DNA of 64,000 bases from Ceriagrion tenellum (Eukaryota > Arthropoda > Insecta > Odonata > Coenagrionidae). Where the stretch lies: NCBI GenBank assembly GCA_963169105.1, contig OY720639.1, forward strand, positions 85,852,593 through 85,916,592, read 5' to 3'. Position numbers and translations under genes: made by a program. Under the pieces are notes generated by a model. That model saw only the letters and a list, made by a program, of their open reading frames with translations, did no database searches and was not told the DNA's origin. The number at the start of each line of letters is the position of its first letter. The first letter of the stretch is position 1. Of this stretch, positions 22,271-33,829 are shown in pieces.

Positions 22271-22903
22271 TAGGGCTGGGCGGTATTTGAATCCCAATAT
22301 CAATATCCAATATCGTAAAATATTGAAAATGGACCAATATCAATAACGTGTATTGGACTATTGAATATTGGAAAATATCGGCATATTGGTGTATTGGAAA
22401 TATGTTAATATTGGAAATTATAAAAGATGAAATATTGTATTTTGGAAAATATTGAAAATAGCAATATTAACAGGTAAAATTAACAAGCAAAACAAAACAA
22501 AAAACGGTGGCAGAAGTGTATTGGAACCAAGGGAGGTTACTTCGGAAAAGGGACTTTATTAACTATGTAAAAGTCTTAATAAAATAAGAAAACCAATGTA
22601 AGCTTCTTTTCCTGATTATTGCTATGAATAATGGTGGAATAGGAAGTGCTGTACTGAGTGCCACGCGCGCCGTCTGTTTTCAAAGATTACCCACCCTCCT
22701 CGCCGGGTTCCAATATTCAATACTTGAATTTTCAACATTGGTAATCCAGTATTCAATATTCCAATTACAAATATTGATTTTTCCGACCACGAATATCCAA
22801 TACAGGATATTGGTATTGGTCTTTCCAAAATGGTGATTTTGGAATCCGAATATTAAAAATCATTTATATTGGAGCCAATATATTGGAAGCCCACCGAGCT
22901 CTA
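22271..22903. mobile_element. non-autonomous hAT element with AATATTGG arrays
   Basis: A 633-bp element starts TAGGGCTGGGCGG and, read inward from the right, TAGAGCTCGGTGGG. It is flanked by the 8-bp duplications ATCTCAAG (22263-22270) and ATCTAAAG (22904-22911), a 7/8 match, which is the hAT target length. The left 170 bases are packed with TATTGG-type units and the right 200 bases with their complement CCAATA-type units, so the two halves can fold onto each other. The middle (about 22460-22690) is unique. No transposase is present. The one-base difference between flanks suggests moderate age. Confidence 0.8.
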
Positions 22904-22911
22904 ATCTAAAG

Positions 22912-24355
22912 ACCATACGTTTACATACAATTCAGCTTTGTCCTACATCTTCCAATCCCTTTTCCCTCCCTTATTTCAAAACTGGTGTTCTAACTAGACC
23001 CCGTGGCCGCTCGTTGAGCAGTATGTAGTTGTACCGTAGAGATATTCGAAGCATAGCTATTCGTTTGGGTTGGTAGCAAAGATTGTCGCCACTTTCCTCC
23101 AAGGACGCTGGTACTCCCATCCCCTACGCGACTAGTCGGCCGCTTGGTCGCTCCCGGCAGTTCCTCCCCTCCTCGGCGAATCGTCATGCAAAGTGCATCT
23201 TGACTGACCAATGAAGGAAGTCGCTCTGCACTTCCTCTCGTTTCCGTGTCTTGTATGTGCGCGCGCTGTTGACGCTCGTAACCTCGCGATTGGAATACGA
23301 ATGACGCAGAGAAGAGCCCCTGAGACGCTTCCTTAGTCGAGGTTATCCTTTGAAAAGAAAAGTTCCGTGGGAGAAGTTTAGTACACACGTATTTCAGTGA
23401 TGGGGAAAAAATTTACATGCTGGCATTTGAAAAATGTTTTGAAGTAAATAGAGACACTTCAAATTTTTGTTTCAGGATTAACTGTGTGAAAAAGTGATGC
23501 ATGAAATTTAGCCTCACTTTGTACTTTACACCCTGATTTAATAATTTCAACAATGGTTTCGACAAATTGTGTCATTTTCAAGGTGTCCATCATAACATCA
23601 TTTGTCGTATACATGGTAGGTATTGATAAATCAAGTGTGGAAAGTACATTTACCTTATTTACCATTTACCATTTTGCCATACCAAGCCACATTTTATTTC
23701 GTTGAGGCGCTGTCCTGAGTTTTTCCCTACGAACTTCGAATGCTAGCATGGGCACGGCGCGGATAAACAGGGCTCAATTAAACTATGATTGAAATTAATT
23801 ATTATACATGGTTGACAGTGTAGTAAGTCCATAAGTCTTCGTTTCATGGCAAAAAGTTGTTCATCGATTGAGAATTGTAGTATGTGAATTTTTTTATATT
23901 TGAGTATTTTTTCCATATCACTGATCAATATTGCTGCAAATATATTGAGATCCAATAAACATCCAAAAATACCCCATTATTCTGTATTCGCAGACCTAGT
24001 GAGAATTGTAAAATAGTAATAATCAACTTGTGTTCTTTAACCTAGTGATTAGGGTTGAATTAGTTTGAAAAATATCTATACCTTGGTAAAGGCCTATTAT
24101 TTAATTGCTGCCAGCCTTGATATGTACCACAATAAGAAATCATGGGTCATTGCACCATATTCATCATGGGTCTCTTATTAAATAATGTTATATTAGAGTT
24201 TGTTTAAGATTATCGTTATTTTTATATAAGTACGCTGTTACTTAACTTTTTTCATCCCTTATTGTCTCCGGAAACCCTTTTTGTCTTCAATTATCTCACG
24301 TAAACGCGAAGGACTAGTCATAACATGGTGTGTCCATTTACCGGATCAGTTTTTC
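22912..24355. other. no gene recognised
   Basis: 22990-23390 is GC-richer with a 132-codon minus-strand frame lacking any recognisable domain. The rest is AT-rich. No repeats or boxes were identified. Confidence 0.45.
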
Positions 24356-24363
24356 GTCTAGAA

Positions 24364-24670
24364 CAGTGTAATCCAAAATTTTTCGAGCTACCGCCCCCTT
24401 TTTTCCACAAACCATCATCCAGCGCCCCCAACCATAAGTAAGACACAAGCAAAGTCATGGACTACATGAACAAAGTAAGATGTTTGCAGAAATAAAGCTA
24501 AAAGAATTGCAATTTAACTATTGTTTATTTCAATTCCAAAAGAGAGATAATTGACTCATCCCCCGACGTGAATATTCGGTACGGGCCCAGCTTCCAGCAC
24601 TCCCTAGCAGCCCTCTAAGATGAAAGCACCGCCCTCCAGGGGGCGGTAGCGTCCTATTTGGGAACCATTG
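24364..24670. mobile_element. non-autonomous hAT element, 307 bp
   Basis: The left end reads CAGTGTAATCCAAAATTTTT and then GCTACCGCCCCC. The right end, read inward on the other strand, is CAATGGTTCCCAAATAGGAC followed by the same GCTACCGCCCCC. Flanks are GTCTAGAA (24356-24363) and GTCTGGAA (24671-24678), an 8-bp duplication with one mismatch. The C-A-x-T-G start and 8-bp duplication are standard for hAT. The interior is non-coding; a 73-codon frame across the right end is spurious. Confidence 0.85.
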
Positions 24671-24678
24671 GTCTGGAA

Positions 24679-25593
24679 GGTATTGATAAACCTTTTTTGG
24701 GTTTTGTTTCGAATTACTGTTTCTTCCCTGTATAAATAACATGGGGTACAATTAACCGAATGGTCTTATGACGCATTTTGTTACAGCCTAATTTAGTCTC
24801 CCTGGAAAATAATTTTGTCGTAGCTTTCTCTCTGTGCTCAGGACTGTCCTTTATCATTGTATAATATATTTATGTATGCGGTTTATTATTCTGATTTCCT
24901 AGGGACTTTATTTCCATGATGAGTTTTTGTTTTTTTTAAATTTTATCTTACCTAAATATTCTGAAATTAGTGGACGAACTTTTCAAAATATGGCATCTAT
25001 TTTCCCTATGGTTCACGCTTGAGTTATGATCAAGTACATGGCATGTAAATCACGGCTGCCGAAGCAGCTTGCCCTTCCCTTGGCGTTGGGTTTCCCAACT
25101 TCGGAAGACTCGGCAGTTATAACCTCTCCGCGCATATTCGTTCGTTAAAGTGAGTGTGACCGTGAATACGTCCCTGAGGAACGTCACGCCTCAATAATAA
25201 TGGAAAAGGACGCGACTTGTTCGATAAAGTGTTGGAAATTGTATGCCATATCCTTCATTTTTGGACCTGCTCATTGGTTCTGTAAATTCAGCCAACTCTT
25301 TTTTACTTATTCGTTCTGGAAGGCAGAATAATTTGAGGATGGAAAAATGCGAGGAAACGGATCCATGGATATCTTGGACGGGATGAAGGGAGGTAGGGAA
25401 GGAGTTAGGAGTTTTGTAGCGAGCAATCTCTTGAAGCGAGGCGGTATCTGTTAGAATCCTCAGTGATGAACCACAAATGAGGTTAATACAGCCAATTATG
25501 TCATAAAAATAATTTTGGGTGTGGGGGAACCTTGGATTTCAGTTAAATTTTGGGGAGGGGAGAGATAAAATAATATAATACCCATGTGGTGGA
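24679..25593. other. no gene recognised
   Basis: AT-rich DNA without coding similarity, terminal repeats or tRNA-like boxes. Confidence 0.45.
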
Positions 25594-25672
25594 AGAGTCA
25601 CTCAGCCTGGTGGGAGTGTGCACCTCTGAGAATGCCTGAGTGAAAGCGGTACCTAGTTCAAAACCTATCGTA
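25594..25672 (+). mobile_element. tRNA-derived SINE head
   Basis: CTCAGCCTGGTGGGAGTGTG fits an A box, and CCTAGTTCAAAACCTATCG, about 45 bases downstream, fits a B box with one or two changes. It lacks a pairing acceptor stem, so it is classed as a SINE head. A body of unknown length follows. Confidence 0.45.
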
Positions 25673-25919
25673 ACAAGCAAGATACTTTTTACAATAATTT
25701 TCTGTCTTACCTTTAAACGCCCTTTGTTTTCATTTGTTATCGCTAGCTCTCAGGAAATCCTGTTAATACTCGATGAGTTTTTATTTTTTTAACCCAATTT
25801 ATTCTTACCCGTTTTTTAATTTATATTGAGAGCAAGATTTTTTCTCGCTGTAGATGTACGTTGTAGTTTACTCGTAAGGGTATCAAAAATATCTTGGAAT
25901 TACCTCAACTTCTGATATA

Positions 25920-26527
25920 TTGTGGGGAACACACATACAAGACATGCGGCACAGCATTCAAGAAACTAGGTTTTGTTAAGCGTCCTCGTATGAAAAAGTC
26001 AAAGAGAGATGCTACTTCGCTCTGGTTGGGCCACGCCTCGAATACGCCGCGAGTATTTGGGACCCTGGTCATTAAGATTTAACGAAAAAATACAATGAAA
26101 AGCTGCGCGCTTCGTTAAAAACTGCTACGAGGGAACATGTAGTGTCTCACAACTTTTAGAGGGATTCAGGTGTGAGCCCCTAAAGGCTCGGAGGCTACAC
26201 GCTAGGCTTAGGTTGCTTGAGAAATTCAAAACTGGTGTGATTCAGAGCAACAGAGAATTTGTATTATAATGACGCCTCACTACATCTCTAGGTCTCACAG
26301 AAGCGATAAAAAGAGAGATACATTGCAGAACAGATAGGTACAAAAACTCGTTCTTCCCGCGCACAATAAGCGACCACAATATAAAGTGAGCTCCACTAAA
26401 TACACTCCCATAATATACGTCACCATTTCACCTCCAAAATCCTTACATCTTCACACGGCTGGTGACCTAACACACGCTGCCTTACGCCAATTTGGCAGCT
26501 CGCAGGGTAGTATGTAGATGCAGATGG
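25920..26527 (+). pseudogene. LINE C-terminal region, 3' UTR and TAGATG tail
   Basis: Pieces in three shifting frames read as one non-LTR retrotransposon. TAFKKLGFVKRPRMKK comes first (from about 25950), then VGPRLEYAASIWDPGH with a stop after it, then RLHARLRLLEKFKTGVIQSN and, after another shift, REIHCRTDRYKNSFFPRT ending at TGA near 26389. About 120 bases of 3' untranslated sequence follow (CACCATTTCACCTCCAAAA block) and then TATGTAGATGCAGATG as tail. The P-R-L-E-Y-A-x-x-I-W-D-P and the C-R-T-D-R-Y-x-x-S-F-F-P-R-T endings are typical of Jockey-like LINEs. The copy at 56.49-56.94 kb is the same family. Several stops and shifts make it dead. Confidence 0.8.
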
Positions 26528-28183
26528 GTAGCACGGTGTAGCTCGTGTTGGTTCAACTATTGTTCATTTCGTACCCAGTGCCTTATATTTGGATCTCCAA
26601 GCAGTATTTTTTCTTTGCTAAGTCGCTTATGAATTGAACCCATTGATTAATTGTATGTTAGCCATGCTTCTACCTGATGGCTTAGGTCAATCGTAATTGG
26701 GAGTGTTACATTGTGCTAGTTAGATGCCATGCATATGTTGTGCATTCTGGCTGTAAGAAAAAGTGTCGTTTATTCATGCATCGTGAGAGATTACACCGGG
26801 ATAGAATTGGGATGAGTTCGCTCTATCAGTCACCTAAGTTGATGAGAATCGGGAAAGATGTTGACGTTGCTGCTGCCTTACAAAAACGCAAATTTTCCTT
26901 CTGCTAATTTTGCAACTAGTATTTTTACTTTAATTATAATCGTGAAAATGTTGTGTGACACGCTTGATCACCGTGTTTATTCGACGTATTTTCTGCATTT
27001 ATATAGACTATATATAACATCCTGCATTTATAGAGACATATATAACACGAGAGTAAAGGTTGAGCTACTTCGATGACTGACGAGAGGTTTTGATTTTATC
27101 GTTTTTCTTATTGGAAACACTCATAGGTTGTGGGAAATATCAGCAAACGGCCATACGCTTTTGCTGAGCATTTGAAATTGTGATACTGAAGTTACATATC
27201 AAAGTTAATGCCATAGTTGTATATTTTAAAAAGTGATTTCATGCCTTCTAATGTCATCAGTTATGCTTCCTTCAGTTAAGTTATGTTTGTCATGGGAATT
27301 GCTTCCCACAAGAGAGAGTAATCATGCGCTTTCTGGTCCCACTATGTTCGGCTTGCCATGCTGTCCACTCGTCCCTTGTTCAAATTCTTTTGTACCTTCT
27401 CAATCCATTGCATTTTCTATCGCCGCCAATGTTTGCTAACAATGTGAAATGTGAATTTAGATAGGTTTAAGTCTCTTTATATACTCCTACGAGAGAGACA
27501 GTTCAAGACGCTGTTTGAATCTAATTTCGCGTGTAGATTACTCGTAATTGATTTGAAGAAGAGAGCCATTGGTGTAGATCGCTTACACTTTACAGCCACA
27601 CCTCCAGGATGGAGGGAGGTGTTTGGTTAGTTTATGTGGAAGAATTCGAAGAGGGCGGCTAGAGGAATTGTTTTTTTTGTCATGAGGTTCTGATTTGCTG
27701 GACGTTGACCGCAGAAGCTGCCGGATAAGTATGTGATCGAGGTCATGTCTTAGCGCGAGAAGAGTTGCCCTGATCATGATACCACGGCTTCGAGTATTTT
27801 ATTTCATGATGAAAATTCCTTTTTCAACAAAATTACGCGTTTTTACGTTAATTCTTTTTTCTCACCGTATGAAACAGATTTGTCGAGTATGGCCTTGATT
27901 GGCCTCATTAGAATTGTAGCGATTAGTTGGAACAGCTGGGTGAATGCTTTTCTTAAGGCATTCATCGAAAGTATTCACGTGTTTCAAGTTATGCAGCGCA
28001 GCTATCTTACTCACCCGAATGAAATTCCTGGAAATAATGATGCCACGTGAACAACGTTTAAGTTTGTCTTGGAGATATGTTCAGGAAGTTAAGGGTAGTA
28101 ATGCAATTTCTTATAAAAAAGTGGTAAATACATATTTCTGGCAATTTTAAATTGGAAAGATGCCAAAGCGTCAGGCCTATTGT
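26528..28183. other. no gene recognised
   Basis: Open frames of 60-72 codons with no recognised domain. No terminal repeat, tail or box pair was seen. Confidence 0.45.
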
Positions 28184-28487
28184 GTGTTCTGCTTTTAATT
28201 GAACTGATGGGCCTCGTTGAGAATGCTGTTGCCCAACTTACGCCCCGAGCGCTCCCCTTTAGCAGAATAGGGCAATCTTTTCCCCCTCCGCGCTTAATAT
28301 AAGTTAGTTGCTTATAAGAATAATATTTGCATATTGTAAGAGTCCTAGATGTGCAGTTAGTATTCTGCATCGTGCAGTGTTTACCATCCCCCTGTTTTTG
28401 GCAGCGTTGGACCTTCGGCCTTAATGAATATTATCGCAGGAAACGATATCCATGACGGCCCATATTGTGAACTGAATGTGGAACGTC
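28184..28487 (+). mobile_element. GCGTTCC-family DNA element, copy B
   Basis: It starts TGTGTTCTGCTTTTAATTG and ends GAACTGAATGTGGAACGTCC, the approximate inverse of the family start. Internal blocks (GGGCCTCGTTGAGAATGCTG, TTTGCATATTG, TAGTATTCTGCAT, GGCCTTAATG) align with the copies at 16.57 and 58.57 kb. About 304 bp. No protein is encoded; the 93-codon minus-strand frame is a by-product. Confidence 0.7.
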
Positions 28488-30354
28488 CCAAATCTCATTC
28501 GGTGTTCGAGATTTTTTAAATATGAGAACTTATGGCGGCATGAGCGGAGATTGAACGTATGGAGAACTTAAAAGTATGTGGATACAGCCTTTTCGGTTGA
28601 GGTGTGGTGGAACAGCAAGTAGAGGAGTAAAATACACCAAATGACATCGACATTGTACTGTCCAGTCCGTTTTTTTGCGTATTTAAACACATTACTTATA
28701 CGACATACATTTTAGACACATATTTTGTACTCAATGAGTTTGATGATCTTAAGTATATACCCGCAGATGACGCTAAGCCTAAAAACAAACACGCAGGAAA
28801 ATATTTCATCGTTTTGTTTTAAGTGATGAGATGAATTCCATCTCTAAAACTTGCTAACAGCAAGTGCGAAATGGCCTATTATATCCACGTACATAAAAAT
28901 GAGGTAAGTTCATTCTTCAGTATAATTTTGGAGTGCTCTTCCTCTGACTAAAGCTGTGACAGAATGCCCCACGGTTGGAGTAAATCATGGAGAGCTTAGT
29001 CCTTCCGTTCAATTGGAGAGCCCAGGGTTCGGTAATTTTAAAAGTTTTTATATTTTTCCCTTTTGGCTTACAAAAACGTAATTAATTATGCGCTCGTCTC
29101 ATCTTTCGTAGGGAATGCAGTTGTACAATTATGCCCCAAGGTATTTGCGACGCATCCTGCCGTCCCACTAGCGTTTTTATCTCTCTCCTTGATAAGCCTT
29201 GCGGAAAATACTGATTAGGCTGAATCATCATCCTCTTGTGACGTACTGCTTACTCTTTCATTTAGCGAGAGTGAATCACGTCGCCTAGTTTCGCTCTTTC
29301 CGGCCCACCACCGTACCATGCTCTGGCTTCTTTCGTATTCCCCTGCTCAGCTTTATTCATGATGAGTTGAGGCAGTAATGGTAGGCGAATGGGATAATGA
29401 ATATGTTCACCTTCATATTCGTATGTTTTGGAATTCTTTCCATGGCCTTCCTTCTTTTCTGCTACGTGATTCTGATTGTGGTTAGGGGTATTCATCGTTG
29501 GCATTTTTGCCGTGCATGCCTCGATTTTTCCACTTCTTCGTTTTGCCTCTAAAGGCGATCCTTCTGTGTGAACAACTTCGCGCGAGATTAGTACATCAGC
29601 CAATTGTGTCATGGTATATTATTGTTAATTATTTTTGGTTTTTCACTTGCACATAAATGTCATAGTGTCGCTACTTTCTGTAAAACTACTGCTTTTGGCC
29701 CTCTAACGACGCAACTAAGCAATTTGTCTGCTGAATATGGCCTAGAGCGCTTTTTTATTGATTTAATGCTCCTCGGTGTTATCGTGTCTTACGGTTCCGT
29801 CTACAGGAACGTAAAATGATTCAGCAAGATTTGTAATCCTCAGGCATGCATTATTGAATAATGCGGTGCTATCTTCAAATATTTTCTCATCCTTTCTCCA
29901 ATCTGTGAGAATTGCGGTCACATTTGATCAACAAACATCCGTTTCATTAATCACAAAGTTAACGGTAAAAACTTTATGGTATTATAGCAGTAAAGATAAC
30001 CGTGCGAAGAAACCCGACACTACGCCCGGCTCTTGTATAACCAGGTTACACGCTCATGCTGTTGAACCTGATATGGTTTGAAAAAAATGGTCATTTAAAT
30101 TTTCACCTGGTTTCTCGAAAAGCGCTCAGGTGTAGATTACGGTTTCCTTCGACTTTCGCAACCGCAGTCTCAGCCTTCGAAGCGTGAGCCAGAGGCATCT
30201 TAGTCACTCGTCGGTCCGAGCGCCTCAGTCGCAATTCCGGCGAATTCTTGTCAGCTCTACGCGGAACTGTCGGTGAAGGCAGTCTTTCGTCGAACGAATG
30301 AGTCACGATAATAATGTTTGGGTCTTTTTGGCGGTGGGGCTCTAGTTTGCTTTT
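28488..30354. other. no gene recognised
   Basis: A minus-strand frame of 116 codons (29262-29612) has a Lys/Glu-rich composition but no domain that I recognise. Nothing else stands out. Confidence 0.4.
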
Positions 30355-30512
30355 ATTTTATGGAGGCGACCGACAGCAGAGGCATGACCGCCATCACGGA
30401 TTGGTGATTAGTATGGCGAGGTAACTTTATTTTAGGATTGTATCGAGGAATGAGAGAAACCCGGCAACGGCGTTAGTTTACTCTCAACGAAAGGTGTGGA
30501 AGTTTTCAAATT
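30355..30512 (-). mobile_element. SINE 3' fragment, same family as 59.75 kb
   Basis: On the minus strand the segment reads CCTTTCGTTGAGAG, then GTTGCCGGGTTTCTC and finally CTGTCGGTCGCCTCC, matching the last half of the full copy at 59752-60050 in order. The head and central block are missing. Confidence 0.65.
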
Positions 30513-30518
30513 GTTTTC

Positions 30519-30560
30519 AATGTTTTCAAAGCCGTGAAAATCTTCGTGTGTTCTCGTGGA
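30519..30560 (+). repeat. 42-bp direct repeat R-E, copy 1
   Basis: The 42 bases beginning AATGTTTTCAAAGCCGTG recur at 31288-31329 with one mismatch. The copies flank the minus-strand SINE at 30.69-31.01 kb. Near-identity over 42 bases in an otherwise eroded neighbourhood suggests a recent duplication or a shared young element. Confidence 0.8.
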
Positions 30561-30689
30561 GCTTTAAAGGGTAATTTGCGTATTATTTCTTTTCTTTCGC
30601 TATACATTTAATACTATCCTCTACATCCGATATTTAGCTGTAACATTTACTTGATATCTGTAAATTTAGCTGTATATAACCTTCATCTG

Positions 30690-31008
30690 TTGGAGCGGTT
30701 TACTTAACTAATTTGATTTGCACCAATTATCATCGGTGAATGAAATGGTTCCGGCTGCGTGAGGAATGGAGGAAGGTTGACGAGAAACCCAGCGTCGGCA
30801 TTACTGTCTACTGTTTAAATCTGCAAAGTGGATTACGATTTTAACTTTCCATCCTGATGGACCGAGTACAGTATTAGAGAGGTGTTCTCAACGTGATTGA
30901 TCTTAGGGATTGGGAATCCTTATTGAAACTATTCTCCGCTGTCTGAATTCGAACGCAGGCCCGTTTGATTAGGATTCTATCCGTTACGCTAGCCCTATCC
31001 CCTCACGA
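30690..31008 (-). mobile_element. SINE, near full length, same family as 59.75 kb, diverged
   Basis: On the minus strand the head has TAGGGCTAGCGTAACGG (A box) and GCCTGCGTTCGAATTCAG (B box), followed by a GCGGAGAATAGTTTC block, a diverged central block near 30850 (GGAAAGTTAAAATCG against GATGAGACGTTAAACCG), the block GCCGACGCTGGGTTTCTC, and a weak TGGTGCAAAT end near 30720. The order equals that of the copy at 59.75 kb. Divergence is high, so this is an old copy. Confidence 0.65.
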
Positions 31009-31287
31009 TATTTTATACCGACTCGGTTTTCCACCCGGCGCTGCAGTAGCTCTGGTTTTTAGTCTCGTTCGTTAAAGTCTCCTCCCATTCGTTGAGTCGC
31101 TCATTGAAGTCTCCGGGCCGTATCGCGTGCAGACGGGAAGGGTCGGCGTGACGCTTCCTTGCTTTTTGCTCTGGTGATTCGGTTTCCCTTCCAAGAGCCT
31201 CGGCCTCGCCTCCTCCACGCCACACCGTCGCTCGTAACCTATTCATACTTTCACCTCGTTGCGAATGCCCTCCGTCGTAGTTTTCGC

Positions 31288-31329
31288 AATGTTTTCAAAG
31301 CCGTGAAAATCTCCGTGTGTTCTCGTGGA
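31288..31329 (+). repeat. 42-bp direct repeat R-E, copy 2
   Basis: Second copy of the repeat at 30519-30560, differing at a single T/C position. Confidence 0.8.
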
Positions 31330-32581
31330 ACGCGCTCGCTGTATATCCACTATCGTGAAAACACGAGTCTCTCGCTCCTCAGTTTGTCTCGGAAGCCGGT
31401 GTTCACCTGAGATTCAGTTGAGGAATTTTCGCTGCCGGTCCAAAAGACAGTTCTCGCTGTGGTAGTGCTAGTCGTGTTCTGGGGATCCTGGGGTTATAGT
31501 TGCATCGCACCTTGATTTTATGGCTGAGACGCGTCGATAATCAGAACTTAACGTAACTCGAGCTCTGGCTGCAATCTACCGTGTATTATAACAAATACTG
31601 GATAATGTTTCTCTATTCATTATATTTGTGTGCTCGGGCATTTTCTTGACTCGATCTGTGACTTCATGTCTCGGAGTGGCTCCATCTCCATGCCATGGCT
31701 GGGTTTACGTTTTAGCATTTTTTTAAAATTTGGAATCGTTTGGTGATACGATTTTGATTGATTGCGACCGGTCTTTCAATTTCACATCCCTGCGGTGTAT
31801 TTCGACCTTTCAATTTCAGGTCACTGTGTTATGTGTTTACCAGCTGAGTCGTCTGATTTTTCATTAGTCATTATTTTCCTTTGATTGTTCGGGTCCGGCA
31901 CCGTACTCTCTAGAGCCTGTCAGCGTTTTTAGATATTTCAGGGTCAGGTACATCTTTTGTTTACATTTGGTTTACCGCATTCATTTATCAGCGTAGATAT
32001 TGTGTCACGTGTGTCTTGTTGTCCAACGGAAAATTTATTTGCCATAGTTTGAATTTTCTTGGTGACAGCCGTATCGGTCATCGCCCCAAGTAAAAATTTT
32101 ATTTTTAAATGTCGGTATTTTATGTCAAATTACTCTACAATTAGTGATAAAATCATATGGTTTGACAATTATGAGTGTGAGTTAATATGAGTGCTTGAAT
32201 CCGTCATTAAAATGGCTATTACTCCTTATAATGTTTACGAGCGAATTATTTAGTAAGTTGTGCTTGATAAAAATTCGTGTATTGGACGGAAAAATTGGCT
32301 TTCTGCCGATGTGGTTTAGAGAATTGTTTCTTTTGCTAGTGGATTCGAATGGTTCAAACGGATTACCATTTTATGAAAGGAAATGGAAATTCGTTGAGCC
32401 GGAAAAAAGTATTTTTCGTGCTGGACGGAGCTTTAGCATATAAGTTGGCACTCGTTAAATCAAGCTGCTCAATTCCAAAATGTAGGTTTCCCAATGTGAT
32501 AGCGCCGTGTACTCAGCCCTTCGGCACGTGAAGTCAAGCATTAATGATGAAATCACGCACCACTCCCCCTCAGTAATCTGC
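31330..32581. other. no gene recognised
   Basis: No coding similarity or repeat structure. A short tandem-like pair of CTTTCAATTTCA units lies near 31770-31820. Confidence 0.45.
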
Positions 32582-32642
32582 TTTCGTTTCCGGAATAAAT
32601 CTGCAGCCCTGGAAGTCGAGTTGAGAGAATCCGAAGGCATTT
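32582..32642 (+). repeat. dispersed repeat R-D, copy 1
   Basis: The 61 bases with CGTTTCCGGAAT, CTGCAGCCCTGGAAGTCGAG and ATCCGAAGGCATT recur at 33346-33402 with a few changes. Frames of 75 (plus) and 131 (minus) codons cross this copy but have no recognisable domain. Confidence 0.7.
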
Positions 32643-33345
32643 CTGGGATAGAATATTCATACCCTCTCTTCAGGAACTCGACGCATACGCGAGGCTTAGA
32701 CGACTCACGGAAAGAAAGTGGATTAGTAAAGTAATGATGAAGAAGGCTGTAAGTCACACAATTATCTTTGGTGTTATCACAGAATCGAATTAAATCAATG
32801 TGATTAAAATGTGTGAATGGTGAATTGCGATTTTGAAAGTAAGGAATCAATTTTTTGCATCCTCGGGCTTTTTGTGGTCATTATCTTCTACCATTTGTGC
32901 CCTTGTGTCTATTTCTTTAAGTTAACTGAGTCCAGTTCTGCCACAGGAACTCCACTATTAAAGATAATTGTCCTAGAAAATGTAATTAACGCTTTCCATT
33001 CTGGAATATTCAAACCGCAAACTAAAAATGTATTCCTTGAGAACTTACAATGTTTCATTTATTACTTTTTTGGTGTAATAAGAGCTCGATTCTGAGGTAT
33101 TTATATTCATACATACATGTGGTAAACTTGGTATTTTTTAATATGCGAGGGTTAATTGGTTCATTGTGGCACATTACTGCATTGCAAAAAGTTCAATGCG
33201 CTCATTCCGTCCTTGGAATGTGGTACGTATTTCCGCCTTTCTTGGAATTATATTCGCTTAGTTATTTCCGGGAAAGTGTCTCGTTACTCTAAACCCAAGT
33301 TTTGCCTTCAAGTACTTTTTAATCAATGGTGGTAGATGTTTTTTT
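32643..33345. other. no gene recognised
   Basis: AT-rich DNA between the two R-D copies. A 92-codon frame (32817-33095) is rich in Phe and Leu, but its hydrophobicity follows from T-richness. Confidence 0.4.
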
Positions 33346-33402
33346 TTCGTTTCCGGAATGTCTGCAGTCCTGGGAGTCGAGTTGAGAAAATCCGAAGGCA
33401 TT
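33346..33402 (+). repeat. dispersed repeat R-D, copy 2
   Basis: Second, slightly shortened copy of the repeat at 32582-32642, preceded by an eight-T run. Confidence 0.7.
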
Positions 33403-33829
33403 ACTAATTGAATGAAGTAACTTTTTTGTGATTCTATTTATTGAGTAGTCGGTTCAAACTTAATGTTTTGTTTGCGCGTCATCATTGAAATATTTTAAGT
33501 GGCTAAGATTTCGGGAAGCTATCAGCGGTCCTATTTCACGTCAAAGTAATAGTTTCTGATCTCAAGATACCTTTTAACATTAATCAATCATGCTCTACAT
33601 TAAAAATGTAGTCGCGATTCTCAGTTCTATAGTTCGTACGTCTTTTGCCCGAGTCTTCTCGTCTTTGAACGAGGAATTACCACTGTAAATCACTAAATTT
33701 TAAACTTTTCTTCGCAGTGTACCGGAAGGTTATCATTTGGCTCTTTGATAGATTTATTACATCTTACACATTCCATTCCTTACACAAAATACGTATGTAA
33801 CATCTCTCTCTTTTGTCAGTCGCGATGTA
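33403..33829. other. no gene recognised
   Basis: No coding similarity or repeat structure seen. Confidence 0.45.
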
